A DNA stretch of 64,000 bases from Vulcanimicrobiota bacterium (GTDB lineage: Bacteria; Vulcanimicrobiota; Vulcanimicrobiia; Vulcanimicrobiales; Vulcanimicrobiaceae), in NCBI GenBank assembly GCA_003164495.1, contig PLTN01000170.1, positions 1 through 64,000 of the forward strand. Reading direction: 5' to 3'. This document shows, piece after piece, positions 7,224-15,921 of the stretch. The translations under genes were made by a program, and so were the position numbers. The notes under the pieces are model-generated. The model was given only the letters and a program-made list of their open reading frames with translations. It did not search any database and was not told where the DNA came from. The first letter of the stretch is position 1. Each line of letters opens with the position of its first letter.

Positions 7224-10142
7224 TTGCGTATCCACGCTTTGAGCGCGGCTCTTTTTCTTATGTGCACCCTTCTGCTTTCGCACACGGGCGCGTTCGCGCA
7301 GACAGGGCCTCCCGCCGGCGCCTCATCAGCGGATACGCGCCCCGCGTCTTTGGGTTTGAGCATCGTTGCGAACCCCGATACCGGGGTTACGATCCTCACG
7401 CGGCAGCAAGTCGCGAACATTTTTTCCGGAACCGTCACGAACTGGAGCCAACTCGGCGGTGCCGATCTCGCGATCGTCGCGATCACGCGCGGTGAAGGAT
7501 CCACCGCCCAAGCGGCGTTCGACAAAGTCTATCTCGGCGGCGCGAATGCCGGCTACGGACGAGCGCTACCGGGCACGGTCGAAGCCTTGAACACCGTGGC
7601 GACGACCAGCGGCGCGGTCTCGTTTGCCGCGGATGCCGAAGCGGCTGCAGCCGAAGGCGTCACGATCGTCACGGTGAGCGACGTCCGCCCGACCGACACC
7701 ACGGGACTCATCGCTCTTGGATCCGTCGAGGCAACGACGCAGGCCGGTGCGTATCAGGTTATCGGCCGCATCCCGGCGCACAGTTCGGCCATCGGCGCGA
7801 TCGCACCGACCCAGTCCGATGTCCATTCTATGGAAGCGCATTCGTTGATCACGCGTGACTTCATCGACGAGAACGCGTCGCCCATCGCGGAATTCACGCG
7901 CATCGCGACCATCGCCCCGAGCGTCACGAACACCGGTGCCGTCAACGGACCTGGGCTCTCTGAGCAAACGCTGGTCATTCGCGGCATGGCGAAGGACTTC
8001 ACCAACCTGACCTTCGACGGAATCCCCGTCGCCGACACGAACGACCCGTCGTACCACTCCACCTCGTTCTTCCCGGAGTTGATCGTCGGCGGCGTCGACG
8101 TCGTTCGCGGTCCCGGGTATGCGAGCAACATGGGCTACGCGACGTTCGGCGGTGCCGAAAACGTCTACACGCTCGCGCCGTCGGAAACGAAGTCGCTGGA
8201 CGCCGCCCTTTCGTACGGCACATGGAACACGTACATCGGCAGCCTGAGCTATCAAAGCGGGCGGCAGAAGTGGCTCGGCAACGGGACGCTGATCGCCACC
8301 TATCAGGATCTCGGCTCGCAAGGCTATCTCACCGGCAACTCGATTTGGAGCCGCAACTACTCGTTCAAGTATGAAGTGCCGGTGGGCAGCAAGACGCTCG
8401 TCGACGCTTTCGCGACTTGGAACGACCAAGCGTTCAATGCGGCCGACGCCGGGCCCGGTGCCACGGCGTACGAAATTCAGACCTTCGGCCCGAACTACAG
8501 CTTGAACAATAACCCCGCGAGCGGCGAGTACGTCGGCTACAACTACGAGATCAAGACCACCGACCTCGGTTATCTGCGGGTGCGCTCCGACCTCGGCGGG
8601 AACGTCTATCTGGACAACAAGCTCTACACCTACCGCTACGACAACGAGACCACTGCGGCCGATACCGTCGGCCTGACGTCGACGATGGCCGCCGCCGGAA
8701 CATTTCCTTCGCAAGGGACGATCACGTGCTCGTCGGGCCCGGCAAATTGCACCGGCCCCCTCGTTCCGGGATCTCTCGCCTCAAACGGCCTGCAGTACAA
8801 TCCGACCGACATCGGCGGATATCTCAAACGTAACAAGTACATCGCCGCCGGTGATATTCTCGAGGGCACGAAGACGTTCGGCGACAGCTTCCTGCGCGCC
8901 GGCGTCTGGCTCGAACACTCCGACACCGATCGCCATCAGTACTCGGTCGATCTTACGGACGGCGGTGACTACAACTACGTCAACGGTTCGAACTGCCTCT
9001 TCGGAACCGCGATCGGCGCGGGGCAGATCTCCGGCACCACGGCACCGACGGTCATCGCCCCGAACTGCGCGGCGTCGGCGGCCGGCCTTCCGGCCGGTCT
9101 GAAACAGCTGCCCGGACCGAGCGGCGGCATACTGCCGAACGGCACGCCGATCGGAGCGGTCAAGTTCGACCAGCAGTCCCAAATCCTCAACGCACAACCG
9201 TTCGTCGAATTTCAGTGGGTGCTGCCCGGCGGCGCCACGATCTACCCCGGCTTCAAGTGGCTGAACATTCAGCGCTACGACGATGCGGCGATTCAGAATA
9301 CGTCACGTACGCCGAACTCGACCAACAAGATCCTCTACCAGGCGGGCTTGCCGTTCCTCTCGATCAATCAGCCGATCACGAAAAATGCTGCGGCAAACGC
9401 GTATAGTTCGTTCTTCTTCCAGTACGGCCGCGGCTACGAAATTCCCGACCTCGCGACGTTCTACGTCAACAATCCCCTGCAGAACTCGCCGACTCCGAAC
9501 GCCACCTCGACCTATCAAGCCGGCTTCATCGGCACGTCGAACGAATTTCTCTGGGACGTCGACTACTACACGATCAGCTTCTCCGATCTTCAGAGCTCGC
9601 TCAGCACCGACGTCAACGGCAACATCTGTTCGGCTACGGCGCCGGGCTGCACCTACAGCGCGTATTTCGATGTCGGCGGCGCGAAGTATCAGGGTGTTGA
9701 AGCGGAAGGCACGCTCAACCTCGGGGGCGGCGCGGCTCTCTACGGGAACTTTTCGACCGACGAAGCCAAAGAGCTCACCTACAATACCCAAGTCAAGGGC
9801 GTCCCGGAGATGACCGCGGCGCTCGGCGTGCTCTACAAATCGAAACACTTCGACAGCTCATTGATCTACAAAGAGATCGGTTTCCAGTACCTCAACGCGT
9901 ACACGGGCCCGAACTCGGCAGTGAACTACAACGACCCGAACCAGCAGGTTCAACCCTACGGCCTGCTCGATTTCGACTTTACCTGGAGAATCGGCCGCGG
10001 GACATTCCAGTTCAACGCCTACAACATCGCCAACTCGCAACCGTACTTGTCGGTCTTCACGACGTCGCTGACGTCGGGCAGCCTGATGAACCATATCGCC
10101 CCGACCAGCATACTGCTGACCTACAAGCAGAAGATCTTCTAG
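7224..10142 (+). CDS. TonB-dependent receptor with PstS-like N-terminal segment
   Basis: 972 residues. TTG start at 7224, with GGAGG 7 bases upstream. Signal peptide to AFAQ. Residues about 45-165 read like the second lobe of a phosphate-type binding protein: LTRQQVANIFSGTVTNWSQL, GGADLAIVAITRGEGSTAQA, then a stretch ending TIVTVSDVRPT. Next come a plug (IREFTRIATIAPSV-like region, LVIRGMAKDFTNLTFDGIPV, VDVVRGPGYASNMGYATFGG) and a 22-strand-type barrel that ends LTYKQKIF with a terminal Phe. The receptor would import a TonB-energised ligand across the outer membrane. The N-terminal piece replaces the usual carboxypeptidase-like or STN extension. Substrate unknown; neighbours point to an aromatic or amide compound. 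Confidence 0.85.
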   Translation: MRIHALSAALFLMCTLLLSHTGAFAQTGPPAGASSADTRPASLGLSIVANPDTGVTILTRQQVANIFSGTVTNWSQLGGADLAIVAITRGEGSTAQAAFDKVYLGGANAGYGRALPGTVEALNTVATTSGAVSFAADAEAAAAEGVTIVTVSDVRPTDTTGLIALGSVEATTQAGAYQVIGRIPAHSSAIGAIAPTQSDVHSMEAHSLITRDFIDENASPIAEFTRIATIAPSVTNTGAVNGPGLSEQTLVIRGMAKDFTNLTFDGIPVADTNDPSYHSTSFFPELIVGGVDVVRGPGYASNMGYATFGGAENVYTLAPSETKSLDAALSYGTWNTYIGSLSYQSGRQKWLGNGTLIATYQDLGSQGYLTGNSIWSRNYSFKYEVPVGSKTLVDAFATWNDQAFNAADAGPGATAYEIQTFGPNYSLNNNPASGEYVGYNYEIKTTDLGYLRVRSDLGGNVYLDNKLYTYRYDNETTAADTVGLTSTMAAAGTFPSQGTITCSSGPANCTGPLVPGSLASNGLQYNPTDIGGYLKRNKYIAAGDILEGTKTFGDSFLRAGVWLEHSDTDRHQYSVDLTDGGDYNYVNGSNCLFGTAIGAGQISGTTAPTVIAPNCAASAAGLPAGLKQLPGPSGGILPNGTPIGAVKFDQQSQILNAQPFVEFQWVLPGGATIYPGFKWLNIQRYDDAAIQNTSRTPNSTNKILYQAGLPFLSINQPITKNAAANAYSSFFFQYGRGYEIPDLATFYVNNPLQNSPTPNATSTYQAGFIGTSNEFLWDVDYYTISFSDLQSSLSTDVNGNICSATAPGCTYSAYFDVGGAKYQGVEAEGTLNLGGGAALYGNFSTDEAKELTYNTQVKGVPEMTAALGVLYKSKHFDSSLIYKEIGFQYLNAYTGPNSAVNYNDPNQQVQPYGLLDFDFTWRIGRGTFQFNAYNIANSQPYLSVFTTSLTSGSLMNHIAPTSILLTYKQKIF

Positions 10143-10165
10143 CGTTTTACCTGCGCAACACCACT

Positions 10166-10203
10166 CGAGCCCGCCAGGCTGCGCCCGGCGGGCTCGTCTT
10201 TTT
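10166..10203 (+). terminator. Rho-independent terminator after the TonB receptor
   Basis: A perfect 10-bp stem CGAGCCCGCC / GGCGGGCTCG with an 11-base loop is followed by TCTTTTT. Confidence 0.9.
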
Positions 10204-10243
10204 GCCAAAGGATTCGCGCGCTCGTGCGTCTGAGCTTCGACGC

Positions 10244-11419
10244 ATGATGAAACGTCTGCCGGCTCTGCTCGTCCTCGGAGCGCTGATCCTCACGTTACGG
10301 CCGCCGGCCGAGGCCCAACCCGCGCCACTCGAGATCAACATCATGCTCTCGATGACCGGGCCGGCTGCGTTTCTCGGCAACGCCGAGTTCGCCGCCTTTC
10401 AGGCTGCCGAGAAAACCGTCAACCAGCACGGCGGCGTCAAAGGCCGGCCGATCAAGATCGTGATTTCCGACGACGCCTCGAGCCCCCAGGTGGCGCTGCA
10501 GCTCGCCAACTCGTTCATCGCCAAGGGCGTGCCGGTGTTCCTCGGTTCGCCGTTCGCGTCGGCCTGCGGATCGTTTCTCGCGATCGTCGCGCAAAAGGGA
10601 CCGGTGAACTTCTGTCTCTCGCCGCCGGTCACCGCGCCGCCCGGGAGCTACGTCTTCACGGCCGGGGCCAGCGCCGCCGATCTCACCGCCGCGCTCATCC
10701 GGTATTTCCGCGAAAAGGGCATGACCCGCTTCGCCATCTTGTCGACGACCGATGCAACCGGGCACGCGTTCGAAGCCGGCTACCTCAACGTCCTCGGCCG
10801 GCCGGAAAACAAGAAACTCCAAATCGTCGGGAACGAACACTTCAACCCCACCGATCTCAGCACGTCGGCCCAGATCGCGCGCCTGAAGGCGGCCGATCCG
10901 CAGGTGCTCCTTACTGGGACGGTCGGCACGCCGATGGGCACGATCTTGCGCGGCATCCAAGACGTCGGGCTCGATATCCCGATCGTCGCCGTCAACGGCA
11001 ACATGCTCTATCAGGAGATGGCGCAGTTCGCCTCGATCATGCCGAAGGAATTGGACTTCCCATCGTACCGCGCCATGATCGAAGGCGACGTGCGCCCGGG
11101 TCCGATCCAAGACGCGCAAAGAGTCTTCTTCCGCGCGCTCAAGGGTGCGAACTTGAAACCCGACGCAGCGTCCGTGACGGGTTGGGATCCACTGATGATC
11201 GTGTTGAGCGCGTACGCGCACCTTGGGCCGGATCCGACCGCGCAACAAATTCACGAGTACATCGAGAACCTGCACGGGTTCGCCGGCGTAAACGGTCTGT
11301 ATGATTTCCGCGATGGCGGTCAGCGCGGCATCGGGGCGCAAGCCATCGTCGTCGACCGCTGGGATCCCGCGGCAAAGACTTTCATCGTTTTGAGCAAGCC
11401 CGGCGGTACGCCAAAGTAA
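10244..11419 (+). CDS. Branched-chain amino-acid-type (LivJ/K) ABC substrate-binding protein
   Basis: 391 residues from ATG 10244 (MMKRLPALLVLGALILTLRP, signal peptide to AEAQ); upstream codons lie on the terminator and are not needed. The mature protein follows the type-I binding fold: LEINIMLSMTGPAAFLGNAE, VNQHGGVKGRPIKIVISDDA, FLGSPFASACGSF, then KTFIVLSKPG at the end. Family members carry amino acids, amides, urea or aromatic acids. There is no permease/ATPase partner in the window. It lies in the putative aromatic block and is followed by an outer-membrane protein gene. Confidence 0.87.
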   Translation: MMKRLPALLVLGALILTLRPPAEAQPAPLEINIMLSMTGPAAFLGNAEFAAFQAAEKTVNQHGGVKGRPIKIVISDDASSPQVALQLANSFIAKGVPVFLGSPFASACGSFLAIVAQKGPVNFCLSPPVTAPPGSYVFTAGASAADLTAALIRYFREKGMTRFAILSTTDATGHAFEAGYLNVLGRPENKKLQIVGNEHFNPTDLSTSAQIARLKAADPQVLLTGTVGTPMGTILRGIQDVGLDIPIVAVNGNMLYQEMAQFASIMPKELDFPSYRAMIEGDVRPGPIQDAQRVFFRALKGANLKPDAASVTGWDPLMIVLSAYAHLGPDPTAQQIHEYIENLHGFAGVNGLYDFRDGGQRGIGAQAIVVDRWDPAAKTFIVLSKPGGTPK

Positions 11420-11485
11420 AACTTTGGTACAAAGCAAGTCGGTGACAGGTCCGGCGCTCGCGCGCCCGCAACGTCGTGCACCGAG

Positions 11486-12307
11486 ATGCGCCGACTTATG
11501 CCGCTTCCGGTTTTCTTATTCGTCGCCGCGATCGGCGCCGCTCGGGTAAACGCGCAGACGCCGGACTTCACGTTAGCGAATCTCCCGCCCAGCGCGTGCA
11601 CGACGCAGAACCCGGCGTTCACAACCGACGATCTCAGCGGCGTCGCCGCACCGTGCACCGTCGCGCCCGGATCGCTGCTCATCGAAACACTCTATTATCA
11701 GAACGCATCGCGCGTCGGCGGCACGGCGCTCGCCGCGTATCCCCTGTTCCGTCTGCGCACCGGTATCGTGCGCCGGCTGGAGGTGGTCGTCGATCTGCCT
11801 TCGCAAGTCGCGGAGTCGGGACTCAACGGCGCCGGCCTCTATCCGCGGACGCAGCTCGGTTACGGTTTGAATTACACCGTCATCGCCAACGCGCGCATGG
11901 CAGCGGCGTTCGGCACCGAAGTCTTGCCGCCGAGTTCGCGCTTCACCGTCAACCAAGCGCAACCCCGATACGTGCTCGATTTCACCGTGGGCTACCACCT
12001 TCTGCCCCGTGCGACGCTCTCGGCCATTGCTACCGGCTCGTCCTCACGCCAAGTCGGCTTCAATCAAATCTCGCCCGCGGCGGCCGTGCGAATGGCTTAC
12101 GATTCCAGCGTCGCGACCCAATTCTCCACCGACATCGGGACGCGCATCGTCACGCGTCATTCCGTCGCGCAATCATACGGCGACGTCGCGATCAACGAAC
12201 GGATCCGTAAGAACACGACCTTCGACGTCGGCCTCGGCACGACGTTCAACCCGGTGTCGAACGCCAAGGCCCACTACCTCGCGAGCGGCCTAAACTTCCA
12301 CCTTTAG
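11486..12307 (+). CDS. Outer-membrane beta-barrel of the MetA (phenol-degradation) transporter type
   Basis: 273 residues with a signal peptide (MRRLMPLPVFLFVAAIGAAR, cut after VNAQ) and alternating beta-strands such as RRLEVVVDLPSQVAESG, TQLGYGLNYTVIANARM and TFDVGLGTTFNPVSNAKAHY, ending in an amphipathic strand ASGLNFHL. The overall layout matches the family often found beside aromatic degradation genes and thought to help hydrophobic compounds cross the outer membrane. It follows the binding-protein gene by 66 bases with no obvious terminator, so the two may be one unit. Confidence 0.65.
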   Translation: MRRLMPLPVFLFVAAIGAARVNAQTPDFTLANLPPSACTTQNPAFTTDDLSGVAAPCTVAPGSLLIETLYYQNASRVGGTALAAYPLFRLRTGIVRRLEVVVDLPSQVAESGLNGAGLYPRTQLGYGLNYTVIANARMAAAFGTEVLPPSSRFTVNQAQPRYVLDFTVGYHLLPRATLSAIATGSSSRQVGFNQISPAAAVRMAYDSSVATQFSTDIGTRIVTRHSVAQSYGDVAINERIRKNTTFDVGLGTTFNPVSNAKAHYLASGLNFHL

Positions 12308-12308
12308 T

Positions 12309-12329
12309 GGATTCACGTTCCGTGAATCC
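12309..12329. repeat. 21-bp perfect palindrome, copy 1
   Basis: GGATTCACG-TTC-CGTGAATCC begins two bases after the outer-membrane gene's stop, between convergent genes. No T-run follows on the plus strand. A sister palindrome with the same 8-base arm ends (GGATTCAC...GTGAATCC) is at 54905-54925. Confidence 0.7.
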
Positions 12330-12341
12330 GTCGCGTTTGGG

Positions 12342-13592
12342 CTACGCCCAAGCCGCCGGCAGTGGAAGTAGTTGGTCGTAGTCCTCGGGCATTGCGACTT
12401 GGCGCGAGAGCAGAATCTCGCGCCGCTCGCGCGCGGAGTCGATCAGCGCGAGTACGACCTCCAGGGTCGCCCGGCCCCACGCGCCGTCATGGAAGAGTGG
12501 GCGTCCATGGATGACGCTGTCGTAGAGTTCGCCCAAAATCGCGAGCGTCAGTCCGCCTGACGGATCGGCTTCGGGACGCTGCAGATCGCGCAAGTCGAGT
12601 TCTTCGCGGCCGCGATCGCTGTAGACGACGATCCCGTTTTCCGCGCTACGCATCACGCCGCGCTCGCAACTCACTTCAACCGGTCCCAGATCGAACGGCT
12701 TCCAACCCGGCCGGCCGGTATGTTTCTTTTTCGTCGGATCGCGGCGCCCGCCGATGCGCCAGTCGGCTTTCTCGCTGTCTTCGTCGCGCGTACCCGAGAG
12801 CAAGTCGCGGCGCATGCGCGCGCGGTCGGCGTCGGTGAACCGCTCCTCCGCCGCGACCCACGGATAGAGTTCGGACATCACGAAATACCCGTAGCCGTTG
12901 TGCATGATCGTGGCGGGCGTGCCGTCCTCGAACTCGAGAAAGGCCGTGTAGTATCCCGGCACCGGCCGCGCTTCGAGCCAGCGTCCGGTTTGCGCCCGCA
13001 CGCTGCGCACGAGCCCGCCGCCGAGCAAACGGACCGTATCGATCTGATGCGGCCCCTGGCGAAAGACGATGCCGCCGCCTTGTTCGGGGTCGAGTTCGTC
13101 GGCCGTACGCGGCCGGATGAGCCAATCGGTATACGCCCAGATGTGGATCGCGGTAACCGCGCCCAACGCCCCGCCCAGCGCGATGCGCCGCATCGCCCGA
13201 TTCCATATCGAGAGACTGCGCGTGTGCCCGCACGCCAGACGCACGCCGTATTTCTCGGCCGTCTCCACCATGCGATCGGCCTCGTCCATGTCGACCGCCA
13301 TCGGTTTCTCGACCACGACGTGCTTGCCGTGACGCATGGCCTCGATCGCGTGCTCGCAATGAAAGCGATTCGGCGTCGCGACCCACACCGCATCGACGTC
13401 GCCGGCCGCGCACATCTCCGCCACCGTCTCGTAGGTCTTGGTGCCGGGGTAGGTGGCGAGAAAGCCGGCCCGCATCGCGGGGTTCATGTCGGCGCCCGCC
13501 ACGAGCGCGTACTCGGGCATCACGTCGATCGCGGGCATCGTACTCGCCGCCCCTTGACCCAGCCCCGCCATCCCGATTCGCAACTGTCGCAC
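12342..13592 (-). CDS. Gfo/Idh/MocA oxidoreductase, phthalate cis-dihydrodiol dehydrogenase-like
   Basis: 416 residues. GTG start at 13592 with AAGGAG 9 bases upstream. Rossmann opening RQLRIGMAGLGQGAAST, then WVATPNRFHCEHAIEAMRHG and HVVVEKPMAVDMDEADRM, the family's KP signature. The long insertion with RIGGRRDPTKKKHTGRPGWK and the end REILLSRQVAMPEDYD resemble the Pht4 group, which oxidises phthalate 4,5-cis-dihydrodiol with NAD(P). It is divergent from the Rieske oxygenase gene 69 bases away, which would make that diol. Family is firm; the substrate is inference. Confidence 0.8.
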   Translation of the reverse strand: MRQLRIGMAGLGQGAASTMPAIDVMPEYALVAGADMNPAMRAGFLATYPGTKTYETVAEMCAAGDVDAVWVATPNRFHCEHAIEAMRHGKHVVVEKPMAVDMDEADRMVETAEKYGVRLACGHTRSLSIWNRAMRRIALGGALGAVTAIHIWAYTDWLIRPRTADELDPEQGGGIVFRQGPHQIDTVRLLGGGLVRSVRAQTGRWLEARPVPGYYTAFLEFEDGTPATIMHNGYGYFVMSELYPWVAAEERFTDADRARMRRDLLSGTRDEDSEKADWRIGGRRDPTKKKHTGRPGWKPFDLGPVEVSCERGVMRSAENGIVVYSDRGREELDLRDLQRPEADPSGGLTLAILGELYDSVIHGRPLFHDGAWGRATLEVVLALIDSARERREILLSRQVAMPEDYDQLLPLPAAWA

Positions 13593-13661
13593 ACCGGGAA
13601 TCTCCTTCGTCCGTCACGGTAACCCTTGGACAAACCTTGCCGGCCGCGTTAGACTCGAATC

Positions 13662-14969
13662 ATGCTGACACAGGAAGAGAACGAACGGCTGACCCGCGTC
13701 GGTCCCGGTACCCCGATGGGCGCGCTTATGCGCCGCTATTGGCAACCGGTCGCAGCGGCCTCGGAGATGAGCGAGCGCTGGACGAAGTCCGTCCGCCTGC
13801 TCGGCGAATCGCTCGTCCTCTTCAAAGACCGTAGCGGGCGCTTCGGTTTGATCGAAGAGGCGTGTCCGCATCGCCGCGCATCGTTCCTCTACGGCATCCC
13901 GCAAGCGGACGGCATCCGCTGCCCGTATCACGGTTGGCAATTCGACGGTACCGGCAAATGTTTAGACCAGCCGAACGAGCCGGCCGACAGCACGTTCAAA
14001 GACCGCGTGAAGATCGCGGGCTATCCGGTCGAGGAGCGCGGCGGTCTGCTGTGGGCGTACATGGGCCCGTTACCGGCACCGAACGTTCCGCCGTTGGCGG
14101 GCATCGATTCGCCGCACGCGATCCGGCTGCTCGGCAGCGCGGTGATCCCGTGCAACTGGCTGCAGATCATGGAGAACTCGGTCGACGCCGTCCACACCGA
14201 ATGGCTGCACGGCCATCTGTTCGAGTTCGTGCTCGAGCACAAGAACTTCAAGACCAAGTTCACGCGCAAACATCTCAAGACCGCCTTCGATGAATTTCCG
14301 TACGGCATCATCAAGCGCCGCGTGATCGAAGGGCATACGGAAGAGGGCGATGATTGGAAGATCGGCCACCCGGTCGTGTTTCCCACCACGCTGCTCGTCG
14401 GCAACGCCAGCGAAGAGGCGTGTCACATGCGCTATCAGTTCCGCGTGCCGATGGACGACACGCACACGCTGCACCTGTGGTATCACGTCATCGTGCCGCC
14501 CGCCGAACTGACGATCCCGGCGCATCTCGCCGGCACCGTGCACACCTACGACGTGCCCTACACGGACGAGCGCGGAGGGTACTTCCTCGACTCGATCCAC
14601 GCGCAAGATATCATGGCGTGGATCACGCAAGGCCCGATCGCGGATCGCTCCCTCGAAGCGCTCGGCTCGACCGACCGCGGCGTGACGGTCTACCGCAACA
14701 TGCTGCGCCGCGAACTCAAGCGCATCGAGAACGGCGAAGATCCGATGAACGTGTTCCGCGGCGCGGAGCCCGAGACGATGGAGCTGCCGCTCGAATTCGA
14801 ACGCACGCAAGGCGACCTGAGCCCCGACGGCGCGCGCGGCGAGGGCTTTGCGATTACCAACCTGCGGGCGATGTTCAGCCGCCACGAAGGGCGCTTCTGC
14901 CCGCTCGGTCCCGAGATCGTCGACGTGTTCGTGCAACACCGGCAGCGCGAGCCGGCCGGCGTCGCATAG
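13662..14969 (+). CDS. Rieske aromatic-ring oxygenase, large subunit (phthalate 4,5-dioxygenase-like)
   Basis: 435 residues starting MLTQEENERLTRVGPGTPMG, an opening typical of the Pht3/phthalate oxygenase group. Rieske [2Fe-2S] ligands are Cys68-x-His70 (EACPHR) and Cys87-x2-His90 (CPYHGW). The mononuclear iron site is in NSVDAVHTEWLHGH: Asp175 bridges, His178 and His183 bind iron. It would hydroxylate an aromatic acid using electrons from a reductase, which is not encoded nearby. Ends EPAGVA two bases before the TTG of the next binding-protein gene, so the two are one transcript. Confidence 0.88.
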   Translation: MLTQEENERLTRVGPGTPMGALMRRYWQPVAAASEMSERWTKSVRLLGESLVLFKDRSGRFGLIEEACPHRRASFLYGIPQADGIRCPYHGWQFDGTGKCLDQPNEPADSTFKDRVKIAGYPVEERGGLLWAYMGPLPAPNVPPLAGIDSPHAIRLLGSAVIPCNWLQIMENSVDAVHTEWLHGHLFEFVLEHKNFKTKFTRKHLKTAFDEFPYGIIKRRVIEGHTEEGDDWKIGHPVVFPTTLLVGNASEEACHMRYQFRVPMDDTHTLHLWYHVIVPPAELTIPAHLAGTVHTYDVPYTDERGGYFLDSIHAQDIMAWITQGPIADRSLEALGSTDRGVTVYRNMLRRELKRIENGEDPMNVFRGAEPETMELPLEFERTQGDLSPDGARGEGFAITNLRAMFSRHEGRFCPLGPEIVDVFVQHRQREPAGVA

Positions 14970-14970
14970 C

Positions 14971-15921
14971 TTGCAGCCCATCGATCGCCGCGCGGCCCTC
15001 GGCGCATTGGCGTCATTGGCCGGCGCAGCCGCTGCGAGCACGCCCGCGCGGGCCGAGGGGCCGCCGGTGCGCATCGGCGTTGGGAACGCCGACACGTTCG
15101 CCGAGGGCTATTACGCAACCGACATGGGCTTCTTCACCAAAGCGGGCCTCAACGTCGATCAGCAGGTCTTCAATTCCGGCGGCGCTATTCTCGTTGCGGC
15201 CGGCGGCAACGCGCTCGACATCGGTCTGTCCAACACCGGCAACCTGGCCACGGCCATTGCGCACGGCGCGCCGTTCACGCTCATCGCCGGCGCAGGCATG
15301 TACACCGCGAGCAATCCTACCACGGTATTGATGGTGGCGTTGAATTCACCGCTTCAGAAGCCCGCGGATCTGGCCGGGAAGACGATCGCCGTCACGGCGC
15401 TGAAAGATCTCACCGAAGTCGGCACGCGCGCGTGGCTCGCGCGCAGCGGCGTCGATCCGAACAGCGTGAAGTTCGTCGAGCTCTCGATGAACCAGATGGC
15501 GGCCGGACTCGATCGCGGCACGTTCGACGCGGCGATCATCGGCGAGCCGTTCCTCTCCGCGGTGCGCGGCAAGACGCTGCGCGTCTTCGCCGACGCCTAC
15601 GATGCGCTGGGCCCTCAATTCCTGATCGCGAACTGGTTTGCGACCACCGACTACGTGAAGAAAAACCCCGACATCATCCGGCGCTTCGTCGCCTGCGTCT
15701 ACGACACGGCGCGCTGGGCGAACGCCAACCACGCGGCGTCGGGCAAGATCCTCGCCAAGTGGGCACAGATGGACCCGGGTGCCGTCAGCACGATGGGCCG
15801 CTGCCAGTACGCCACCTCGCTCGACGCGAAGCTGCTCGATCCGGTCCTTGCCGCGATGTACAAGTACAACGCGATCGACAAGAAACTGACCGCGGCCGAC
15901 CTCGTTACAACGCTCGGCTGA
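14971..15921 (+). CDS. Second NMT1-like periplasmic substrate-binding protein
   Basis: 316 residues if it starts at the TTG at 14971, directly after the Rieske gene's stop; the frame runs 41 codons into that gene but those residues are nonsense. DRRAALGALASLAGAAAAS gives a twin-arginine-like secretion signal ending ARAEG. Then PPVRIGVGNADTFAEGYYAT, FFTKAGLNVDQQVFNSGGA and GNALDIGLSNTGNLATAI, the classic family pattern. It overlaps the aminotransferase gene 3' end by 17 bases (convergent). Co-transcription with the oxygenase suggests it binds that enzyme's substrate. Confidence 0.8.
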   Translation: MQPIDRRAALGALASLAGAAAASTPARAEGPPVRIGVGNADTFAEGYYATDMGFFTKAGLNVDQQVFNSGGAILVAAGGNALDIGLSNTGNLATAIAHGAPFTLIAGAGMYTASNPTTVLMVALNSPLQKPADLAGKTIAVTALKDLTEVGTRAWLARSGVDPNSVKFVELSMNQMAAGLDRGTFDAAIIGEPFLSAVRGKTLRVFADAYDALGPQFLIANWFATTDYVKKNPDIIRRFVACVYDTARWANANHAASGKILAKWAQMDPGAVSTMGRCQYATSLDAKLLDPVLAAMYKYNAIDKKLTAADLVTTLG

